Below, one piece after another: positions 1-21,100 of a stretch of 64,000 bases of DNA. The first letter of the stretch is position 1. Each line of letters begins with the position of its first letter. The notes under the pieces are model-generated. The model worked only from the letters and a program-made list of their open reading frames with translations, was not told the DNA's origin and ran no database searches. This DNA is from Struthio camelus. Its lineage: Eukaryota; Chordata; Aves; Struthioniformes; Struthionidae. Position numbers and translations under genes: made by a program. Location of the stretch: the NCBI RefSeq assembly GCF_040807025.1, contig NC_090946.1:79730641-79794640 (forward strand), in the 5' to 3' direction.

Positions 1-1603
1 ACTAGTTTGAAGTTAGTTTGGGTATGTTTATGTAAACTGCAATTTTAAGTGCAAAAACATCTAGAAGCTCTAATTCTGAGGGAAAAAAAATGCATCTGGA
101 CAGTCCTCTGCCCACCCTGTAGCCCCAGAAACATCAAGCACACGCAAATGCAAGGATCTGCTGGCATGTCTTTATGTCCTGAGTGCAGCCTAACTCAGGC
201 ATTTTGCAGCAGAGGATGGCAAAGCATTAAATACAAGCAGACAAATAATGATTAAATTGATTAAGGATCACAGTTTCTGGATATACAGGCTGGAAATTTA
301 TCTGAATTCAGCATTTTTAAGGTAATATCTTTAAGAATTGATATAGTAAAAAAGTGCAGAGAAGTGGATGGCAACATTATATTGTCAATGCGCAATGGGA
401 GAATGGGAATTATGAAAAGGATTTCTACCACCCTCTCTCACCAGGCAATAACGAGGTGGAGCTGCATCCAACAGAAAGGCCAGTCTTGCCTTCACTTACA
501 CCTACCCAGCGCTAGGGGAGGCAATGTAAAAACAAGAACAAAACTTTGCACAAAGCATACCTGAAAGATCAAAAGATAATTTCACTCGCACACGAGGTGA
601 TAGATGGCATATGTTTGTCTGAGCTGGTGGCACCTAACAAAGTGCTATGAACAAGGGAAAGACTTTGCACTAAAGGAAAAGTCAGGCAGTGTATTTATAA
701 GCTGCCAAGAGAACAAACAACTACAGCTAAAACACCTGTAATTCAAGGAGAACACTGAGGCACAGCAGTACAGATACAGCTTGTTAAGTCAACAGGAGGA
801 AATGCAGTAATTCATTTTTATTCATTTTTATTCTCTCCAGAAACCACACCAATATGCGGCTTACCCACAATTCCTACATACTATATTTTGATTGCTAATC
901 AATGGTCTCCTCTTGGCGAATATCTGCGTTTACGTGTATGGACAACACTGAATTGGCAGGGAAACAGACGCAGCCGCGCTATAAACAGACATTTGAGGGC
1001 TTGTTTTTGAAAGAGGGAAAGGTGACGTCCTTGCTGAACGCTCTCAAACGCCAGAAGGAGAGGGCCTTCCACTCCTCACCCCTCCAGGTGCTTCTGCGGG
1101 TTCAGCTCCTTAAGGCCCTCCGCCCCCTCGCCCCAGCATCCTGCTCCATTCGCCCGAAATGAGCTTTGCCAGCCCAACGGACCGGTGCCCGGCCTAGCCC
1201 GGCACCTCACCTCACCCCGCCGCAAAGCCTGCCAGGCATAACTCCTGACGGGCTTCCAGCCAGCCACCAGTATCTGCCCATCTCACCTACCAGCAAGGTC
1301 TGAGCGGTCCCATCTCTCACAGCAACGCTTTTTTCTTGGCCCCTCCCGCCAACCTGGCGCTGCCCCGTCCCCTCTCTACCGCCCTCCTCCAGCTCTGCCA
1401 GCCCCTCAGCGCTAGCCCTCCCTCGCCTCCGCCAAAACCCCGCTTCCCCGACCCTCCCCCCCACTCCCCGCGTCACCTCACGGCCGCACCGCAGCCCCCA
1501 CGGCGGGCGCCGCCCCTCCCCCCCCCCCCGCCGCCGCCGCCGCCGCCTCACGGGGGTGCCAGGCCCACGCCGCCGCCCTCCGCCAGGCCGGCGCCGCACT
1601 CAC
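1..1603 (-). other. CGRRF1: CGRRF1 intron 1 (3' part outside the window)
   Basis: The GTGAGT donor of CGRRF1 exon 1 is read on the minus strand at 1603-1598, so all lower positions should be its first intron. I looked for the next expected coding segment (residues like FGWDVPVILR) on the minus strand and did not find it, so exon 2 lies beyond the window edge. Positions 1-1000 are ordinary AT-rich sequence; from about 1.0 kb the GC content climbs into the CpG island. Confidence 0.6.
1517..1549. repeat. poly-C run followed by a (CCG)n repeat
   Basis: About 13 consecutive C are followed by about six CCG triplets, inside the CGRRF1 CpG island and in intron 1 just downstream of its exon 1. The G-rich strand is the transcribed CGRRF1 RNA strand, so the nascent RNA would carry a G run plus CGG repeats. 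Confidence 0.85.
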
Positions 1604-1707
1604 CAGCCCAGCACCAGGCCGCTGGTGACCAGGAAGCAGACGAAGACGACGGTGATGTAGAAGAGGGGCGAGTACTCGTAGAGCGTGACGAGGAACACGG
1701 CGGCCAT
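1604..1707 (-). CDS. CGRRF1: CGRRF1 exon 1 (partial gene)
   Basis: First coding exon of cell growth regulator with RING finger domain 1, a membrane-anchored RING-type E3 ubiquitin ligase candidate. The ATG is at 1707-1705 on the minus strand and opens with MAAVFLVTLYEYSPLFYI, followed by a hydrophobic run to residue 34, matching the N-terminal membrane segment I recall for the human protein almost residue for residue. The exon ends after two bases of a Trp codon at 1604 with a textbook GTGAGT donor. Only 34 full codons are inside the window; the RING domain at the C terminus is not. The longer open frame upstream (to 2109) is GC-rich 5' sequence and is not conserved protein. The gene diverges from GMFB, as in human. 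High confidence in identity; the transcription start is not determined. Confidence 0.93.
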
Positions 1708-2407
1708 GGGCCCGCGCCGCCTCCCCCAGCGGCGGCGCGCACCGCTCGCCGCCCAACCGGCCCCGCCGCCCGCTCTCCCCACCCCGCCCCGCGGGCGCAT
1801 GCGCGCGCGTGCGCAGCGCAGCCGCGAGGCCGTTGCCCGCACCCTCAGTTGGGCGGGGCTGCGTTGCCTAGTGACGAGGGCCCGGGCGGGCAAGGCGGCG
1901 CCCGGCGGGCTGCGCTGGCGAGGGAAAACCGTCGCCGAAATCCTCCCCGTTCCTGCCTTCAGCAGCCCCCGGGCACCCCGAGTATCGGGCTCCGGACAAG
2001 AAACGCTTCCACGTCTTTCCGACGGCCTCTTACAGAGAGCGCACAAAACCCAGGCTAGCGTGTCTCGCCTGTTGTAACGCTCAGGCTGCCGCCGTGCGGC
2101 CTGCTGCACAAGGAGGCGGCTGCGGTTAAGGACGCGCGGAGGGCGGGAGGCTTCGCGTCGCCGCTTGGCAGTGCTGCGCTTCCGCAGGCCTTGCCGGAGC
2201 TCTTGCCGACAACGTGCAGTTTTGCCTTACGGATCGGGCGTTTAAGTCATTAGTACGGTTCACGTGAGGCCGCCCTTGAGGTGTTAGGTCTTCGCAGGCG
2301 CGGTCGTTCCCGTTTAGTAAGCGGACAAGGTGATGGCTTTTTTTTTATTTCGCAGTGTTAGGGGATTTGTGAGAAACAAGGCATTTTCTTTTGCAACCAA
2401 TTTCCAG

Positions 2408-3205
2408 CTACGCGGAAAAGGCCAGCTATGTTCCCCGACGCCGAGACAGACCTATACCAACAGCCTATTATGGAAGAGAAGTTCGTCTAGCGTTCGCTGC
2501 TCGTATATGTGATTTGTTGAGTCCAAATCCTGGTTTGCGTCCAGAATTACTCTCAGCTTTGGTAAGCAAGTAGTCTCCCGACCACGTCGTTCTCCTCTTT
2601 CGCCCTTGTCCTCCAAGAGTAGCAGTAAGATCTGTTTCTTTTACCCAGCCACCTATAGCCCTGAAACGTGCTGATCTCGGCGACATCCGCCAGTCATACT
2701 TAGCTAAATTTTTCTGTGAGCTCCAATTAATTTGCACACATGCGTTTCGTGGTGAATAAGCCTCGACTCTGTAGGAAACTGGTGCAAAATAATGGGATCG
2801 TTTTACATGAGAACATGAACAAGCTGAAGGACGAAAGTGCCGATAGACTTTCCTTCTCCTCCTGGTTTCATTGCCTTCACGTTTTATGTTCTAACACACG
2901 ATTTATTTCTCCTCTAGATAAACAAATGAGGAAGGTCTCCGGATCCATCCCCTCCTGCTTTCCACCGAAAGGAAAGACTGTAAGGCTTCTTCTAAGTTTG
3001 CTCAGCAGGTACATATGTGCCACAGTTAATGTTAGAGTTGGGTTGTAATCTAGGGTGGGGTGGGGGGATGGATGTCATCTTCTCAATACAAAGTAGTCCC
3101 TGCTGCTCACAGAAACTACAGATTTTTCTTCTTCAGATAAAAACAGCAAGGGATCGAGATGCACTTTCACTATTTCAAATGAGCATCACTGAAATCAAAA
3201 AATAA
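2408..3205 (+). CDS. unrecognised two-exon coding candidate
   Basis: I do not recognise this. An AG acceptor at 2406-2407 opens a 154-bp frame (2408-2561) ending at a GTAAGC donor; the translated piece contains RDRPIPTAYYGREVRLAFA. A second piece at 3137-3205 follows a strong pyrimidine-rich acceptor (TTTTTCTTCTTCAG) and joins in the same phase, ending FQMSITEIKK then TAA, for about 73 residues in total. A possible middle exon near 2920-2980 would put a stop in frame and is left out. There is no clear first exon, no ATG in 2110-2330, and no AATAAA just downstream. It sits in the CGRRF1-GMFB gap, where I know of no gene in other vertebrates. It may be a divergent transcript of the CpG island, a decayed gene, or chance. 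Low confidence. Confidence 0.25.
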
Positions 3206-3897
3206 TTTGGGAAACAAAACCTCTAAAGAACGCAAGTAATTATGGTGTTTACAAGTTCCCTGCGTCTATCATGAAAGGCGCCCAGCACCTGATGCAAACA
3301 TACTCGTAGTATTATTTTTAGTGCTGAAGATTAATAGATACTGGCTTTATTAAGGCTCCAGTCTGTAACTTCAAGCAGCATACTGCACCATTTAAGGTAA
3401 TGGGTTTCCACAGACAAAGCTCTCCAAAGATCAGGGTCTAAATATTCGGCCCTTTTCACATTTAAAAGGACATCAACCGCTGAGAAACAAAATCGCTGTT
3501 CTCTTTCTGTTTTGTTCGTATCACTGGGAACAGCACGACAGAGCATCTTAACGGGAAGGCGGGATCTGAAAAACTGCCGTCGGCTTGGTCCACCAAAAAG
3601 CATTTCACAGCGGTTTTCCAGTTTTAAAACCACTATTTGTGCAGATGGTTTACGAAGGAGAAGGAAGAAGAACCCTCTTCTTTTTTTTTCTCCACATTAA
3701 AAGCGTTGCGGGGGGAACCTCCAGCATTTGGCTGGGGGCCGAGGCGAGGCCACGGCAGCGTGGTACGACGCGGTGCCCTACAGCCATGGTGCCGTGGCCC
3801 TGGCGCAGCACCGGGGGTTATGGAGCAGCACCGCCGCCGCGGCGCGGGGACGCCCGTGGGGCACCGCCGCTGCTCTCGAAGGCCCGAGCGGCCGCCG
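3206..3897. other. intergenic, no gene seen
   Basis: An AT-balanced stretch that becomes GC-rich after 3.7 kb. A 100-codon minus-strand open frame at 3331-3633 has no recognisable domain and no convincing splice context, so I leave it uncalled. Confidence 0.5.
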
Positions 3898-4640
3898 CGG
3901 GCTGTGCGTCGTGGCGGTGTGCGTGTCAGGGTGGTGTTGCTGGTCGGGGCAGTGTGTGGGTCAGAGTGGTGTGTGTGCCAAGGTGGTGTGCACGTCAGGG
4001 ATAGTGGGTGTGTCGGGGTGGTGTGTGTGTTGACACATTGTGCATGTTGGCAGGGTGTATGTGTCGGGACTGAGTGTATGCCAGGATGGCATGTGTAGGG
4101 CAGTGTGTGTGTCAGGCGTTGCGTGTGTCAGGATGATGTGCCTGTCGGGGTGGTGTGCGGGTCAGAGCGGTGTGTGTGCCAAGGCGGTGTGCACGTCAGG
4201 GATGGTGTGCGGGTCAGGGCGGTGTGCATGTTGGGCTGGTGTGCGTGTTGGCAGTGTGCACGTTGGCACGGTGTGTGTGTGTTGGGACTGCGTATGCCAG
4301 GTTGGCGTGTGTTGGGGCGGTGTGCATGTCGGGGCGGTGCACCTGCTGGCACAGCGTGCGTGTTGGCACAGTGTGTGTGTCGGGACTGTGTGTTTGCCAG
4401 GATGGTGTGTGTGCTGGGCAGTGTGTGTGTTGGGGCAGTGTGCGTGTCGAGGTGGTGTGCGTGTCGGGCAGCGTGTGCGTGTCAGGGCGGTGTGCGTGTC
4501 AGGGCGGTGTGTGTGTTGGGGCAGTGTGCGTGTCAGGGCGTGTGTGTGTCAGGCAGTGTGCAGCTGGGGACAGTCTGTGTGTCAGGGCGGTGTGTGTGTC
4601 AGGCGGTGCGTGTGTGCGGACGGTGTGCCTGTCGGGACCG
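3898..4640. repeat. GT-rich degenerate minisatellite
   Basis: About 740 bases of imperfect tandem units of roughly 18-21 bp, of the type GTGTGYGTGTCRGGGYGGT with many variants (for example GTGTGTGTTGGGGCAGT). The plus strand is strongly G+T biased and nearly free of stop codons in all three frames, which yields long Cys/Val-rich open frames that are not genes. The array ends directly at the GC-rich promoter region of GMFB. Alternating GT and clustered G runs make left-handed or G-quadruplex structures plausible; that is inference. Confidence 0.85.
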
Positions 4641-5012
4641 CGTGCCACCGCCTGCGGCTGGCGCAGGGCCTGGTCCGGCCCGGCCCGACCCGTTGCCATG
4701 GCGCCAGGCCGGGGCGCGGCGGGGCGTCACGTGGCACCGCGGCACGGGCCGCGCGCCTGCGCCTGCGCCCTGCCCGGCGGCCCGGTAGCACGTGGGCCGC
4801 CCCGGGCAGCGGGCTGTGCCGCCCGTCGCTTGAACCTTCGCGCTACCCGTAGGCGGGTGACGCTCCTCGGCCCGCTGGGGCGGCTGTGCTGATTGGATTG
4901 GGGGGGAGGGGGGGAGAAGAGACGGGGGCTCCGCGGCGCAGGCGCAGTGGGGCGCGCGGCTCAGTGAGGAGGCGGCGGCGGCGGGAGCCGGGTGTTTGCG
5001 CGGGCGCGCAAG

Positions 5013-14269
<9,257 letters not shown>

Positions 14270-15716
14270 GAAAACCTCTGTAATAAGTATTTATGTACCA
14301 TCCTGGTAGTACTGGAACCAGACATGAATACTTACATCTAAAATGCACTGTATTTACATCTGTCTCCTGCAGTACATCTTTTGTGCAAAGTTTGTGCAAA
14401 GAATAGCAGGTCTGTCTCCTTGAAGTAACAAATCTTTGCAGGTGTTTCCTTATATGTACCTATTAAAGGGAATACCCCCCTGCAGGGACTCCTTTTGCAC
14501 TCTTGTGATTAATATTTCTAGAATTAGAATAGTTCAGTTCTGAATTTATAACTCTCTACAAACATAACTTGGAAGCTGACGCTAACTTCTTCTGAGCTAC
14601 AAATGCATCCTTATGACGTATGCTAGCCATTTATATGCAAAAATTGTGTACTGTCACTTACTTGCCAGACTTTTTGACTTAATATTTTCTGAATTGTGCA
14701 AACTAGTCCCTGGAAATATTTAGTATTAACAAGACAAAATCCTTGTACAGCACACCCATCCATGTATCCTTCCATTGAGTCCCTATGAACTTTTTCAAAT
14801 TCTTGAAACTAATATTTCTGTCATTCCAGTGATTTCTCAGTTGACTGAGTCAATATTACTAAATTTCAGGGCGAAGCTTTGACTGTCCAGTTCTCATGCT
14901 AATATAGTCTTACAGGAACTAAATGATAACTAAGGGCTGAATTACAACTCTGGTTACTCTCACACCAGATGTCTTGCATATATAACTTAACTACACTGTT
15001 AAGAAGTTTACCTCTTTGCTCATTTCCTTTAAATGAACACCTGTTAATACTGTGTGCCTTTAATTTGTTAGCTTTAAAATGACATAATGATTTTACACTG
15101 CCACTTAGTACAAATTTGGTAACAACTTTGTTAAAGAATCCGAGTAATACTTTTTTCCTAGTGCCTAGTGCTGCAGTTGACATCTCTTAAAAGCTAACCT
15201 CATTTTCTTTGAAATTCCAGTCATCTACTCCATTTGTAGGAGTCCAGGTAGTTAAAGCTTTTCATGGTATTGAACGATTTGTATTTGTTTTTGCTATAAA
15301 AGTTGGCCGCACGTAGTTATTGAGTATTTTAGTGACTGTCTTTTAACTTTCTTAACTGCTTGTTGGCCAAAATTACATTCCACTTTTTCATAAGTGATAA
15401 TTTGATTTTGATTTATTGACGGTTCATCTCTTTGAAACAGCAAAGATTCTAATGTGAAAATGGTATTTAACTTTTATAAATGACCAGTCTTTTTACAGGT
15501 CTGTTTTATATTGAGTAGAATAGTTGTCTGATATGTGACATCATGTTCAGCGCATGCAGTGGCAAAAGGAGTACTCATGTGACGGTATCTCATTATCTAG
15601 CTCATGAGTGTTTGGCGTGCTACTGAATTAAGTATCTGTGGAAGAGCAGCTTCCTGTTGATGATAACATACCTTAAAGTACAGCTGTCCTAACAGATCTG
15701 TTTGAAAAAAGAATGC

Positions 15717-16935
15717 AGTGTTAAATTAGGAGGCCAGTATTTCGTGCTGTGAAACCTGTGCTGAAGGAAGGTGTGTGAAAACATGTTGTGTTAGGTGAAT
15801 TAGTGTCTTAACACTAATTTCACATGAAATTCGCGTGCAGAGGTCCTCAGTGTTGGTAAAGCTCTTCTTAGTTGGTTACTGCTCAGTCATTTGTATACAA
15901 ATCTGACATTTGTATACAAATCTTCAAAATGCAGATGTTAAGATCTGATTAAACTGATCTTTCAGTGCAGGAAATAAATACTTGCTTGTAATTAAAGGAG
16001 ATAAGATTTCTGTGTTAACATATTGAACTGGAACGATTGTGATTTCCCTGGACAGAAAATGTTGATGATGAAACTGTTACTTGATCATTCTGTACTGCAG
16101 ATCAATTAAAAAAAAACCCTTTTGTGACAACTCATCTAAATAAGACTTTGGTTTAAGGAACGGTATTACCCTAAGCATCAGTCTTAAAACAGCGAGAGTC
16201 TTGTTTTACTGGTATTGTGCTAAAGGTAAGACATGTCAAAGTACAGTCTGTGTGGGAGGCTGCCGCTTGTAATGTTCAACTTGATTTGCAGTGGGGAAAA
16301 CTGGATTAATAATCTTTGTCATTGTACTTTGTACACTGGTGGGCTGCCAGCATCCAGCTATTGCTTGCACAGGGCTTGGCAAAAGTACTTGTAGAAGGGG
16401 CCTCCCTTTGGGGGAGAAGGGAGGAGCTGCTGCAGTGAGATTGAACTTAATTCTGCATCCCTGGATCACTGTGCCTTCTGCCAAGCACATAGTGCTATTT
16501 ATGGCTCTATCGGTGTACTGGAAGTCTTCAGTCTGAGTTCTCCTTTTCTCTTCCCTTTGTTCTTGTTGCCTCCACCGAAGGCCTTTCTGCCTTGGGTGCC
16601 GCCCCTCAAGTCTTCAAGAAAGCAAACAAATCCTGTTGAGAGCTTTTGAGCCCGTAGTCTTGTGAAAGATAGTGTTGATGCTGCTCAGCCCACCAGTACT
16701 GTTCTTCAAGCAGTGTTACTTGGTAGCTGTACCTCTTTCCCCTCTCCTCTTAGCTGTGGAAGTGAGGAAGCAGCTGCAGGTAACTGGAGAATGACTGTGC
16801 AGAGGATGTTTGCTGTTCTAGGCTTGTTTGTGGTTTCCATATTTTTAATACAGTGTTTTGCCACAACTGTCTGCTGCTACATACCTAAATCTCAAGAGCC
16901 TAGGACAGTAGTAGTGTTAAATTAGGAGGCCAGTA
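15717..16935 (+). repeat. 23-bp exact direct repeat, 1.2 kb apart
   Basis: The same 23 bases, with core TTAAATTAGGAGGCCAGTA, occur at 15717-15739 and 16913-16935 inside the presumed GMFB 3' UTR. The flanks differ, so this is not a simple local tandem duplication. Confidence 0.85.
15888..15923. repeat. tandem duplicated palindrome
   Basis: A 17-bp unit, CATTTGTATACAAATCT, occurs twice (15888-15904 and 15907-15923) separated by two bases. Each copy contains the perfect 14-bp palindrome ATTTGTATACAAAT. In the GMFB 3' UTR RNA these could pair within or between copies. Confidence 0.9.
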
Positions 16936-18098
16936 ATGCTCAAGTCATTAAACAAAGACATGAATTATATCCAAATCTGTCCTGCACAAATACATTTCCC
17001 ACCTTAACCTTAGAACTGCACTTTCCTCACTGTTTCTCCCTTAAGATAAGTGGGAGGCAGATGTGTCCGTGTCCAGAAGGCCAGTATGTTCTGACTGCAC
17101 TTTACTGTAGAGTTGCTTGTCTGTAATCACACATTTGTCTGAATTTTTTGATCTCTAAAGAGTGCTCAAAATAAAGGACAACATAAATTATCTAATGCCA
17201 TCTATGGGAGCCTTTGTAGCTACAGGACTGAGAGTCAGTATTTTCCATTGTGAGCTCCTATTTTTCAGGAGTGTAGCAAGTTGGTCATAAAATTCTTGGC
17301 CTAAGTTAAGCCTGAAGCCTTTCATAGAGACTTCTGCCACAATCTGGTTTGCTTTTAAATATTGACTAGATGGCTGGGATATACAGCTCTTGTAATCCTA
17401 TTAATTGATAAGGTGAATTAAAGCATGAGTTTGCATGTTAGGCCATGAAATGGAATTGTAACATTTGAATATTTTTCACAAAGAATGTGTAAATGCTGGT
17501 ATTCGGTTGAAAAGTGTTTCTAGTATCATGAATGCTGTTTTGATCTATCAAAGGAGGCAATAATGCAGGTGTTGACACCTTTCCACTTCTCCAAAGGAGC
17601 ATCTTACGCATTTGTACCAAGTTTCCATTTTTGTATCTTAAACTGTAAAATAGCTAGTCCAGAAACAATTATAAACTGATACCAAGGGTATGAGTCAAAG
17701 GTAAAAGCAAGGGAGTTGATTCAATTCTTCACTTCAGTGTGCTCAGAAAAGAAGTTTCAAGCAGGATTTTTTTTTTTTTTTTGATACGTACTTCTGGTAG
17801 CTGTAAAATGGAGGTGTAATGGGACACGAGAAGGAAGGCAATGAAACTCTTGCGTTTGTTACATGAGTCAGACTCAGTATGGCTTATTGTGTGCTATGAC
17901 ACGTCAGGGTTGGCAGCAGCGCTGCAGATCGCAAAAGGTGCGAGAGAGGTTCATGGCCAGTCTTGATAACTTGGCAATTCCATGGAACCATCAGTAACCC
18001 GTACAACTTCCTTATGCTGTTTAGTCTCTGCTAGTTCACATTGCATGTTTACTTTAAACCAAATCTCTTTTGCTAAGCATGGTGCTTATATTGGTATA

Positions 18099-18104
18099 AA
18101 TAAA
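18099..18104 (+). terminator. GMFB: candidate distal poly(A) signal of GMFB
   Basis: A canonical AATAAA in an A-rich setting, followed within 40 bases by a GT/T-rich stretch. It is the last good signal before the GC-rich intergenic DNA, which is the reason for choosing it over the two upstream copies. Confidence 0.45.
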
Positions 18105-18125
18105 AAAAATTAATTAAAAGATTCT

Positions 18126-21100
18126 GTTTCCTGTGTTATTTGCAAAGTAGCCCATCTAGAATGGGGGTGTATGAGGGGTAAGACCATAAATATTAGGCAT
18201 GACTTTCTTCCTTTTCTTCGTTTTCCAGAGTTTGCTTTAAACTTGTGTGGGATTCAGTCTTGAATGTGCTTCCTCACTTGCTCTTCTACATGTAAGAATT
18301 CCTCTTTACATCCTTTGTGAGGGGTGGCAGTAAAGGAGAGGAAAGGACAGCAGGTGATGGAGCACCATGGGATAACTGCTGTCCTTGTCCGCTGCTTTGC
18401 ACCTTTGAATCTTAAAATTCAGGACTGTGTTACTTGGGCCACAGGACAGCAAGGGGCTCTGGTGGGATTCTGAAATGCCACTTAGATGTTCATGTCACAC
18501 CTCTCCCACAAGATCAAGGCTCCTGCCATAATCTGGAGGTCTGAAAGAAGATACAGAGTACAGGTGCCGACTGTCCCACGTTGCAATAGTTGTCAAGGAG
18601 ACACCGTAGGTTGAAGGAGTCAAAGGAATTTAGTCCTACCTTTTCCTTCCCATAGTTACTGGCTCATGTATTCCATAGTGCTGCCCAAGAACGCTGGATT
18701 CAGTTCACTGAAGCGCTCTACCATTTCTTCATTCCTGTTGACTGTTTCTTTGTCTCCTTATCTTTGGAGATTTTTTTTTGGTTACCCTTTTGAAAAAGCT
18801 ATCGAAGTTAATCCAAGGAATTCTGTTTCAGCAGCTGACAGCTATTCTGTTTCTGCCAATGCTGAAGAATAGCATTAATGGAGCACAGATTAAACATGAT
18901 AGAAGTTGAACTTTTTTTTCCTCAGGTGTGAGTACCCCTCTGCAAATCTAACAGCTCTTTGGTGAACTTGATGCACAGCTGATTCAGCGCGTGTGGCTAA
19001 TGAACGTTTTCTTGGTCACCTAAGTACGTTGCAACTCTTGCCAAAAGCTTTGAAACAACAGCTAAGCTGCTGGGGAAGGAGAACTGTCCTCTTAAGAGGA
19101 AGAACAGCTGGTTAAAGGTGTGTTGGGGAGGTGGGGAGCACTAGGAATAAATAGCTCTCACAAGGAGGAGAGGTCACCTGTAGAGTCCTGTGGCATTCTG
19201 TTGTTCACTGAACACGCATATCTAGCAAATAAGCTGGTAGTTTACTGATACTGCTAGATCATTGAGATGGTGACAACAAAAGCTGGCTAAAAAGAATTGC
19301 CGAAAGATCTAGGGATACGAAGAGCGGTTGCTTTAATTCAGGAAAGGCGTTTGACTTGTAATAGTCATATGAAAAGAGCAGCTGAGTGCTTAGTGGCAGT
19401 CAGAGCTAGAGAAGGGAATGAGCACAAAGTGGAAAACCTCTGTGCAACAGTACAGGCTTGCAACGTGCGTGTAGCCTGAATAGCGTACCCAGCTGGAGCC
19501 TTCTCTTTCTGGTGTATGAGCAGACAGCTTGGCCAGGGCTAGGAGGAGTTTGCTGCGGGGATCCCATGACTTGGCAGGGCCTTGGGTGGGGATAACGTGA
19601 CAAAAGGGAGAAGAGAGAAGTGCAGCCAGTTTTGGAAGAGCTGGGGCAATCGGTGTCTGTATGTGCTGGGGTTTCCTGGCAGCAAAAGGGACACCAGTCA
19701 AAGGGTCCCATGACCGTGCCTGTGCCCGCTGCTCTGTGCCCCAATGGGCTGTAGAATTGCCTGGAGCATGAACTGGTGCCCCGAAGCTCCTCACCTTCTC
19801 CTGAGAGGTGAAGGTCCTGCCATATCGTGACCAGGTGGGATGCGAGCGTGGGGAAATGAAGCACAAGCAGGTAAAGATATTGCCATGGTGCTGTTTAGAG
19901 GCAGAACAGCCGGCTGTTGAGCCACCTGCAGAAGGGCTGTGCTGGGGGGCAGGCAAGGAGGCCCTGGGACGCAGAGCTGATGTGCTGGGGCTAGGAACGG
20001 TTGGGTGTTATTTTCCTGCAAGGCTCCTGTGTGCCAGAAGCGATGATTTCGGGTTGGCCTCACCCCTTGCAACAAAAATGGGATGTGCGGCCGGTGGGCC
20101 GCCCCCTGCGCTCGCGTGTTTGCGCAGTCGTGCCAGCTACAGTTTGGTGATGCCCCACAAAGCTGCCGGCGGCAGCAGGGGAGTCCTTGTCACCCGCGTG
20201 GGGATGCGTGGGTGGCTAGGGTAGCTACAGGTACACTAGCGTGGTAGAGACCTGATAGCAAGCTAAACGACAGTTTAGCCTGGTCTGGTTGGATTGTCCC
20301 TGTGTTACAGCAGAAAAGAGAACAAGACTTGCCAACCTCCAAAAAGGCGGCTGGCTAGGGGGAAAAAAATAAATCCGTGCTCGGCTTCACGCTCAGCAAC
20401 GCTGTACATTTGGCCACTGCTCCCCTGCCGGTTCTCACAGGCTTTCCCCCATATCAGCTGCTGGTTTTGGTCTGATATTATGTGATCTGGTGGGGATAAG
20501 GGGCAGCCTGTTGCAGGAGGTATGTGCAGTAGCTCGGGCAGCCTGGCCCCGCACCGACTAGGCTCTGAATGCCTCTTCTGTAATCTGCTCACAAAGTGGA
20601 GGAAATAATTTGAATGTGCTTGCACAGATTTTGATGTATGCGCCATTAAATTGCAGTGTGAACGTAACTGAGTATATATTTAATTCGATTAAACAGCTTT
20701 TCACACCGCAGGCGATTATTTTCTCTGGGCTGCTTTGTAACGTGGTTTCATTCTTTGGGGGACCGCAGGCGCGCGCTCAGTCCGCCTCGTTCAGCTGCGC
20801 CGGCACGCGAGACGTCTCGCACGGAACGTCATCGCGCTTAACCAGGACTGCCCTGATGGCGCTCGCGGTTCCTCAGCAGGGCGCACGGCGTCCTTTCTTC
20901 CGCAGGCCAGAAAGACGCTGAACGCGGAACAGATGTGAGCGCCGGGAAAACAGCATGACTGTCTTTCAGGGCAGATTGGCTGTTGCAACGGCGAAGCCCC
21001 GGCCGGGCGTTCTGGAAGGCGCCCTGTTCCCGTTCCTGCTGTTACGTGCCGTGGAAGGCAGCTCGTAGCGTGATTGCAGCTTCTCGTCCCTCTCCTGCAG

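Larger units (their letters stand above)
1200..2300. promoter_or_regulatory. CpG island promoter of CGRRF1, possibly bidirectional
   Basis: Dense CpG sequence surrounds the CGRRF1 start codon. A perfect palindromic NRF1-type site, GCGCATGCGC, sits at 1795-1804, about 90 bases upstream of the ATG, followed by further GCGC/TGCGCA runs to about 1830. No TATA box is evident. The plus-strand side (2.1-2.4 kb) leads into a possible transcript with splice-like signals, so the island may fire both ways; that part is inference. Confidence 0.7.
14270..18125 (+). other. GMFB: GMFB 3' untranslated region (probable)
   Basis: AT-rich sequence without coding signal follows the stop codon. Candidate poly(A) signals AATAAA are at 15973-15978, 17170-17175 and 18099-18104; the last is followed by a T/GT-rich stretch (CTGTTTCCTGTG) and would give a 3' UTR of about 3.8 kb, in line with the long 3' UTR I recall for mammalian GMFB. 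A miR-1/206-type seed match ACATTCCA is at 15375-15382. The true end needs transcript data. Confidence 0.55.

Noticed and set aside
1336-2109. Long open frames on both strands in the CGRRF1 CpG island
   Set aside because: Pro/Arg-rich GC-driven frames; only the short CGRRF1 exon 1 inside them matches a protein.
3331-3633. 100-codon minus-strand frame
   Set aside because: The composition looks reasonable, but there is no domain I recognise, no clear splice context and no neighbour that needs it.
4040-4892. Three overlapping plus-strand open frames of 227-270 codons
   Set aside because: They are Cys/Val-rich readings of the GT minisatellite in all three frames, caused by lack of stops in the repeat unit, and run into the GMFB promoter.
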